Shown here: piece by piece, positions 6,925 through 11,256 of the stretch | Layout of the letters: each line of letters starts with the position of its first letter | Numbering within the stretch: position 1 is the stretch's first letter | NCBI GenBank assembly: GCA_003139975.1 | Contig: PLHN01000336.1 | Coordinates: 860 to 12,115 of the forward strand | DNA from: Acidobacteriaceae bacterium | GTDB lineage: Bacteria > Acidobacteriota > Terriglobia > Terriglobales > Acidobacteriaceae | Direction: 5' to 3' | DNA: 11,256 nt | The notes under the pieces: model-generated | Databases searched by the model: none | Told to the model about the DNA's origin: nothing | What the model saw: only the letters and a program-made list of their open reading frames with translations | Made by a program: the position numbers and the translations under genes

Positions 6925-7083
6925 ATTTGGCACGCGCGGCAGGCAGATTTGAGGTTCCGCTCGCGCCGAGAGCGACTCCGTTGCTGCTGTATCGTGCTGT
7001 ACTGCGGACCACGGTAGCTCCGTTGCCCCTTTCACCGTGTTGGACGGCCACGCTCTATTTCCTTATTTTTGAATAGGATACAT

Positions 7084-7111
7084 GTAAGTCCTTATTCCCC
7101 AAAGATCTGGC
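7084..7111. repeat. Short intergenic repeat, copy 1
   Basis: The 28 bases from GTAAGTC to GATCTGGC match copy 2 at 25 positions; all three differences are C/T transitions. The copies are 81 bases apart, start to start. The core is TCCTT-N7-AAAGA, in which one pair of the 5-bp stem seen in copies 2 and 3 is broken. Confidence 0.85.
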
Positions 7112-7164
7112 GTGGGCACAACTCAAAATGAACGCTAACTTGTTGATTAGGAAATATCTTACGA

Positions 7165-7192
7165 GTAAGTCTTTATTTCTCAAAGATCTGGC
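7165..7192. repeat. Short intergenic repeat, copy 2
   Basis: This copy has the perfect core TCTTT (7170-7174), a 7-base loop, and AAAGA (7182-7186). The flanking AG and CT can extend the stem past a one-base bulge. It shares the AAAGATCTGGC end with copy 1. Confidence 0.85.
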
Positions 7193-7206
7193 AGGAATTG
7201 CCCCCT

Positions 7207-7230
7207 AAATCTTTGATTTCAAAAGACCCC
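7207..7230. repeat. Short intergenic repeat, degenerate copy 3
   Basis: The sequence differs from copy 2 by several substitutions and one-base shifts but keeps TCTTT (7210-7214), a 7-base loop, and AAAGA (7222-7226). Retention of the stem with the same loop length suggests that structure is the conserved feature. Confidence 0.55.
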
Positions 7231-7238
7231 ATCAGGGG
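7221..7238 (-). terminator. Short rho-independent terminator of the protease gene
   Basis: Read on the minus strand, this is CCCC-TGAT-GGGG followed by TCTTTT, about 60 bases past the protease stop. The stem is only 4 bp, and longer C and G runs nearby allow some slippage, but the GC stem followed by a T run fits an intrinsic terminator. Confidence 0.45.
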
Positions 7239-7295
7239 GGGCGAGTACTTTACTGGCTTTGGGCTTAGGCGATTCGCTGTTTGCTGTCGGCCTGC

Positions 7296-10200
7296 TCACT
7301 GCACCGTAAAGATCAGGTCATCGTGATCGTTGTACGAGCCTGTCGTACACGAGGACGCATTTCCCTGGTAGCGGAATTGCGCGCGCACAGCCTGCAGGCT
7401 GCCAGTAGGAAGCTTGAACGTGGCCGAAAGATCCTGCGCTCCAGTCGTCGTGGGCGAAATCGTCTTGATGAATACCCATGTGGGATTGTTGGCGTTGGCC
7501 GCATAGTAAAGATCGAGAAAGTCCTGGGTAGCGCTCCAGGCCCAAACCGTTGCCGTTACCGTCGCCGTCTTTCCATGCGTTAACGCGCCACTCGTGGATG
7601 TAACCACGATGCGGTCGTTAGACTCCTCAGTATGGAACGTGCCCACGCTGCCATCGGCGCAGGAATTCTTGATGGTGTTGGGCTGATTCGGTTCCGCCCC
7701 GCCTGACATCTGACCGCGTCCCAGCAGGAGCGATGGACCCGAGTCGCACGACGTACCGACATTGGCACACTCCGGAGCGCCGAGCGTGGAATCATAGACC
7801 GCGGTTTGCGCTCCCGAAGTTACCGTCAAAGCGATGGTCGCACTATGACTGAGTGAGCCGGAAGTTCCAGTCACGGTCACCGTAGCAGTTCCAGTGGACG
7901 CCGTCGCGGAAGCCGTCAGCGTGAGCACTGAGGTGGTGGTGCCGTTCGCTGGCGGAGTCGCTGGGTTGGTCTTGAACGTCGCCGTGACGCCGCTGGGCAA
8001 GCCGCTGGCGTTTAACGTAACGGCAGAATTGAAACTGCTCTGGCTGGTGATGGTGATTGTGCTGGTCCCGTTGCCGCCTAGAAAGATCTTCAAAGTGGTC
8101 GGCTTAGCCTTTAGCATAAAGTTCCCCAGCGGATTCACCGTAAGCGCAAGCGTTGTGCTTGCGCTCAAGGCACCCGAGATGCCGGTGACGGTCACCGTTG
8201 CCGTGCCAACGGATGCCGAGGCACTCGCTGTCAGCGTGAGAGTGCTTGTGCTGGTGGCTGGATTGGGACTGAACGCGGCCGTCACGCCGCTGGGCAAGCC
8301 CGAGGCGGACAGAGTCACGTTGCCGCTGAAACCGTTTGCCGGCGTAATGGTGATTGTGCTCGTCCCTTGCGTGCCCTGCGTGATGGTCAGGCCGTTCGGA
8401 TTGGCCGACAGCGTGTAGCTCGGCGCCGGGTTCACCGTGAGGCTGATCGTCGTTGTCTCCGTCAAACTGCCCGAGATGCCCGTAACAGTAACCGTTGCCG
8501 TGCCGACGGAGGCAGTCGTGCTCGCCGTCAGCGTGAGGGTGCTCGTGCTGGTGGCAGGATTGGGACTGAACTCGGCCGTCACACCGCCAGGCAAGCCCGA
8601 CGCGGAAAGAGTAACGCTGCCGCTGAAGCCGTTCGCGGGCGTAATGGTGATCGCGCTCGTCCCCTGGGCGCCTTGCACGACGCTTAACGTGCTGGGATTG
8701 GCCGACAGTGTGAAGCTCGGTCCCGAAGAGACTGTGAGGTTGATCGTCGTTGTCCGCGTCAAACTGCCCGAGATACCGGTGACGGTCACCGTTGCCGTGC
8801 CCGTGGGTGCTGTCGCGCTCGCCGTCAGAGTGAGGGTGCTCGTGCTGGTGGCCGGATTGGGATTGAACGCGGCGGTCACACCGCTGGGCAGGCCCGATGC
8901 AGACAATGTCACACTTCCGGTAAAGCCATTCGCCGGGGTTATGGTGATTGTGCTCGTTCCCTGGCCGCCGGGCACGATGCTCAAACTGCTGGGATTGGCT
9001 GACAGCGTGAAACTCGGTGGCGACGTCACGGTAAGGCTGATCGTCGTGGTCTCGGTCAGACTGCCCGAGATGCCGGTGACGGTCACGGTCGCCGTGCCCG
9101 TGGACGCGGTCGCGCTCGCCGTCAGAGTGAGGGTGCTCGTGCTCGTGGCCGGATTGGGATTGAATGCGGCCGTCACGCCGCTGGGCAACCCCGACGCGGA
9201 AAGAGTGACACCTCCGCTGAAGCCGTTGGCTGGCGTGATGGTGATTGTGCTCGTCCCCTGGCTGCCTTGCACAATGCTCAACGTGCTCGGATTAGCCGAC
9301 AGGGTGAAGGTCGGCGTCGCCGACACCGTGAGGCTGACAGTGGTAGTTTCGGTGAGACTGCCGGACGTACCCGTGATGGTGACCGTAGCCGTGCCCGTAG
9401 CTGCCGTCGCACTCGCCGTCAACGTGAGGGTGCTCGTGCTCGTGGCCGGATTGGGAGTGAATGCCGCCGTCACACCCTTCGGCAATCCGGATGCGGCCAG
9501 CGTTACGTTGCCGGAAAATCCGTTAGACGGAGTGATGGTGATTGTGCTGGTCCCCTGGCTGCCTTGCAGCACGCTCAAACTGCTCGGATTGGCTGACAGC
9601 GTGAAGCTCGGCGCAGGCGTTACCGTGAGGTTGATCGTCGTGGTCTCGGTCACACTGCCCGAGATGCCCGTGACGCTCACGGTCGCCGTTCCCGTAGAGG
9701 CAGTCGCGCTCGCCGTCAGCGTGAGGGTGCTCGTGCTGGTGGCTGGATTGGGACTGAACTTCGCCGTCACGCCACTGGGCAAGTCGGACGCGGACAATGT
9801 CACACTTCCGCTAAAGCCATTCGCCGGGGTGATGGTGATTGTGCTCGTCCCCTGACTGCCTTGCGCGACGCTCAACGTGCTTGGAGCGGCCGACAATGTG
9901 AAGCTCGGGGTCACCGTGAGGCTGAGTGGAAGGGTCTGGATCGCACCGTTGGAGGTACCGGTGACGGTCACTGTGACCGTGCCGACGGCCGCTGTCGCGC
10001 TCGCCGTCAGGGTAAGCGTCGTCCCGCTGCTGGAAGAATCAGGCGTAAACCCTGCGGTCACGCCCTCAGGCAGGCCCGAGGCGGAGAATGTAACGGTTCC
10101 GCTGAAGCCGTTTGAAGGAGTGATGGTGACCGCGGTTGTACCCTGGCCGCCCTGCCCGATGCTCAAGGTGCTGGGGTTGGCTGTAAGCGTGAAGCCTGCG

Positions 10201-11256
10201 GGCCAGTTATTCACCAGATTGTAGGCGTTCACCGTTCCGATTCCGCTCCCGAAATCCCAGCCGGTCGTTGTAGCGAAAGCCGGCTGATAAGCGTCGTTTG
10301 AAGTGGAGAGTACACCGATGGAGCCGGAGGGCAGGTAACAATCGACTAAGGATTGAGTACCGACACAATCCACATCGTTGTCGCCCTGCGTCACGTCGTA
10401 GAAAATGCACGAGCTGTCGGCGGCTTTGCCCAGGGTTGAACTGCAGGCTTTGTCGCCGGTCGTGCCGTACTCGGCGGCCGCCAGGCTGTAATAGACGAAG
10501 TTCGGGTTGCCTTGGCGTGCCCCGGCTTTCTGATTCACCAGAGCTTGAATGCCAGCCATGATCGGCGAGGAGAACGATGTGCCGCCGGCTCCCGGCCAGT
10601 TCACAGGCGCCTCAGTGCATGGGGCGCCTCCCGACCCGGAGAAACAGTATGGATAGTAGTGCAGCCAAACTCCGGTTGCGGCAAACAGCGACACATCGGG
10701 AATGTCGCGGACACCGTCGCCCGGGTTTCCGAGGATTGACTGGTACGACGGTTTGGGCCAGCCGGCGCACGTTCCACCGACAAAGCCGGATACGGCAGGA
10801 GTTCCAGTCGCACAGGCACTTGGTCCGCCTCCACCTCCAACCGTATTTTGAAAATTCGCTTCTCCCTTACTGCTATTGCAGAATCCACTCGATCCGTAGG
10901 TTTGGCTAAACCCCTCGAACTCGGCGAGAAGCGAACTGGCGCAAGAATCATTCCAGGGAATCTCAGGGACATAGGACCGGGCCGATTCGTACGTCTTCGA
11001 ATTGGTGGCAGCCCAGTACGTGCTGTTGGTCCCGGCAAAGGTATCGCCGAAGTCGGTGCCGCCCACGGACACGTTATAGGGACTCGATCCCCAGCCGGTG
11101 ATGGCGATGCCGTAGATGGCGTCTGGATCCGATATGTCGCAACCCGCGGCCGCATGATCGCCTGCGGAAACGAAGACCGAGACGCCTTCGGCGACTGCCT
11201 GCTGGAAAGTTGAACTGAAGGCCGCGTTGGACGACGCGCCGTTTCCCGCTTCGCAT
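7296..11256 (-). CDS. Secreted S53 (sedolisin/kumamolisin-like) serine protease with eight Ig-like repeats and a C-terminal domain, N-terminus off the window
   Basis: The visible part is 1319 residues and is open at the right edge; an internal GTG at 11072 is not the start, because the conserved reading continues upstream of it. Sedolisins are acid-acting serine carboxyl peptidases related in fold to subtilisin. Visible residues 24-40 carry the GVSVFVSAGD motif with Asp33, the family's oxyanion-hole aspartate, then AAAGCD. The nucleophile motif GGTSFSSPIMAG contains Ser227 (codon 10577-10575). The calcium-site region DVTQGDNDVDC and the GWDFGSGIGT motif follow. The propeptide and the catalytic Glu/Asp pair must lie beyond base 11256. 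Eight repeats of about 99 residues occupy 10193-7806, and a 169-residue domain with four cysteines (7805-7299) ends in DDLIFTVQ. The repeats probably act as a stalk or a surface- or polymer-binding spacer. The gene is convergent with the receptor. Confidence 0.94.
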   Translation of the reverse strand, partial: CEAGNGASSNAAFSSTFQQAVAEGVSVFVSAGDHAAAGCDISDPDAIYGIAITGWGSSPYNVSVGGTDFGDTFAGTNSTYWAATNSKTYESARSYVPEIPWNDSCASSLLAEFEGFSQTYGSSGFCNSSKGEANFQNTVGGGGGPSACATGTPAVSGFVGGTCAGWPKPSYQSILGNPGDGVRDIPDVSLFAATGVWLHYYPYCFSGSGGAPCTEAPVNWPGAGGTSFSSPIMAGIQALVNQKAGARQGNPNFVYYSLAAAEYGTTGDKACSSTLGKAADSSCIFYDVTQGDNDVDCVGTQSLVDCYLPSGSIGVLSTSNDAYQPAFATTTGWDFGSGIGTVNAYNLVNNWPAGFTLTANPSTLSIGQGGQGTTAVTITPSNGFSGTVTFSASGLPEGVTAGFTPDSSSSGTTLTLTASATAAVGTVTVTVTGTSNGAIQTLPLSLTVTPSFTLSAAPSTLSVAQGSQGTSTITITPANGFSGSVTLSASDLPSGVTAKFSPNPATSTSTLTLTASATASTGTATVSVTGISGSVTETTTINLTVTPAPSFTLSANPSSLSVLQGSQGTSTITITPSNGFSGNVTLAASGLPKGVTAAFTPNPATSTSTLTLTASATAATGTATVTITGTSGSLTETTTVSLTVSATPTFTLSANPSTLSIVQGSQGTSTITITPANGFSGGVTLSASGLPSGVTAAFNPNPATSTSTLTLTASATASTGTATVTVTGISGSLTETTTISLTVTSPPSFTLSANPSSLSIVPGGQGTSTITITPANGFTGSVTLSASGLPSGVTAAFNPNPATSTSTLTLTASATAPTGTATVTVTGISGSLTRTTTINLTVSSGPSFTLSANPSTLSVVQGAQGTSAITITPANGFSGSVTLSASGLPGGVTAEFSPNPATSTSTLTLTASTTASVGTATVTVTGISGSLTETTTISLTVNPAPSYTLSANPNGLTITQGTQGTSTITITPANGFSGNVTLSASGLPSGVTAAFSPNPATSTSTLTLTASASASVGTATVTVTGISGALSASTTLALTVNPLGNFMLKAKPTTLKIFLGGNGTSTITITSQSSFNSAVTLNASGLPSGVTATFKTNPATPPANGTTTSVLTLTASATASTGTATVTVTGTSGSLSHSATIALTVTSGAQTAVYDSTLGAPECANVGTSCDSGPSLLLGRGQMSGGAEPNQPNTIKNSCADGSVGTFHTEESNDRIVVTSTSGALTHGKTATVTATVWAWSATQDFLDLYYAANANNPTWVFIKTISPTTTGAQDLSATFKLPTGSLQAVRAQFRYQGNASSCTTGSYNDHDDLIFTVQ
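7806..10193 (-). repeat. Tandem array of eight Ig-like repeats (about 297 bp each) inside the protease gene
   Basis: Units in coding order: 10193-9903 (97 residues), 9902-9606, 9605-9309, 9308-9012, 9011-8715, 8714-8418, 8417-8121 (each exactly 99 residues) and 8120-7806 (105 residues). A typical unit starts FTLSANPS, continues QGTSTITITPANGFSG and LPSGVTAAF, has the PNPATSTSTLTLTASATA block, and ends with a TVTVTGISGSL strand and a linker. By hand, units 4 and 5 agree at 89 of 99 residues. The first and last units are the most divergent. The units contain no cysteine and few charged residues, and look like beta-sandwich domains rich in Thr and Ser. Confidence 0.97.

Larger units (their letters stand above)
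6925..7295. other. Convergent intergenic region with short repeats and a minus-strand terminator
   Basis: These 371 bases separate the stop codons of the receptor and the protease. No coding sequence is supported. The stretch from about 7060 is clearly AT-richer than the flanking genes and carries three copies of a hairpin-forming repeat (7084-7111, 7165-7192, 7207-7230), plus a possible fourth, badly eroded copy near 7060-7079. A minus-strand terminator overlaps the third copy. A weak 5-bp hairpin at 6958-6974 (CGCTC/GAGCG) lacks a T run and is not a convincing terminator for the receptor. Confidence 0.75.

Noticed and set aside
7806..10193. CRISPR-like or satellite array
   Set aside because: Units of about 297 bp form an uninterrupted reading frame and lack unique spacers. 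They are protein-domain repeats.
7894..10224. Long plus-strand open frames opposite the protease repeats (for example 8437-9855, 472 codons), Val/Leu-rich and membrane-like
   Set aside because: They are the antisense shadow of a Thr/Ser/Ala/Val-rich repeat on the coding strand. They repeat with the same 297-bp period, lack a convincing ribosome-binding site, and the minus-strand reading has clear S53 motifs.

Overview
The window looks like chromosomal DNA of an Acidobacteriota member, probably of the Koribacter/Terriglobus type. The evidence is GC-rich coding sequence, an Oar-like TonB-dependent receptor with an N-terminal carboxypeptidase-regulatory-like domain, a BlaI/M56 regulatory pair, and a very large secreted S53 (sedolisin) protease with Thr/Ser-rich Ig-like repeats. 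This assignment is inferred from gene content, because no rRNA or other phylogenetic marker is present.

Layout. Bases 1-1458 (minus strand) hold a BlaI/MecI-type repressor followed, with a 4-base ATGA overlap, by an M56 (BlaR1-like) membrane metallopeptidase that runs off the left edge. A perfect AACTAA-N4-TTAGTT palindrome at 1502-1517 is a likely BlaI operator. On the plus strand come a small secreted four-cysteine protein (1765-2106) and a secreted cyanophycinase-like S51 peptidase (2205-3206). A gap of about 310 bases then carries a degenerate tRNA-like element (3273-3356) and a terminator-like hairpin (3389-3415). Next is a 1135-residue Oar-like TonB-dependent receptor (3517-6924). The convergent gap 6925-7295 contains three copies of a short hairpin-forming repeat and a minus-strand terminator. 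Bases 7296-11256 (minus strand) hold the C-terminal 1319 residues of an S53 protease with eight tandem Ig-like repeats and a cysteine-containing C-terminal domain; its N-terminus lies beyond the right edge.

How the genes may work together. The three largest plus/minus genes in the middle and right all encode exported products: a cyanophycinase-like peptidase, an outer-membrane receptor and an extracellular protease. This suggests scavenging of peptides or polyamides, but they are not one operon, the receptor's substrate cannot be read from sequence, and the link is inference. The BlaI/M56 pair is a self-contained signalling unit on the opposite strand and shows no direct link to the others.

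The most unusual signals are the tRNA-like element, the TCTTT-N7-AAAGA hairpin repeat family, and the highly homogenised 297-bp repeats in the protease gene. I see no clear sign of a wholly new multi-gene system.
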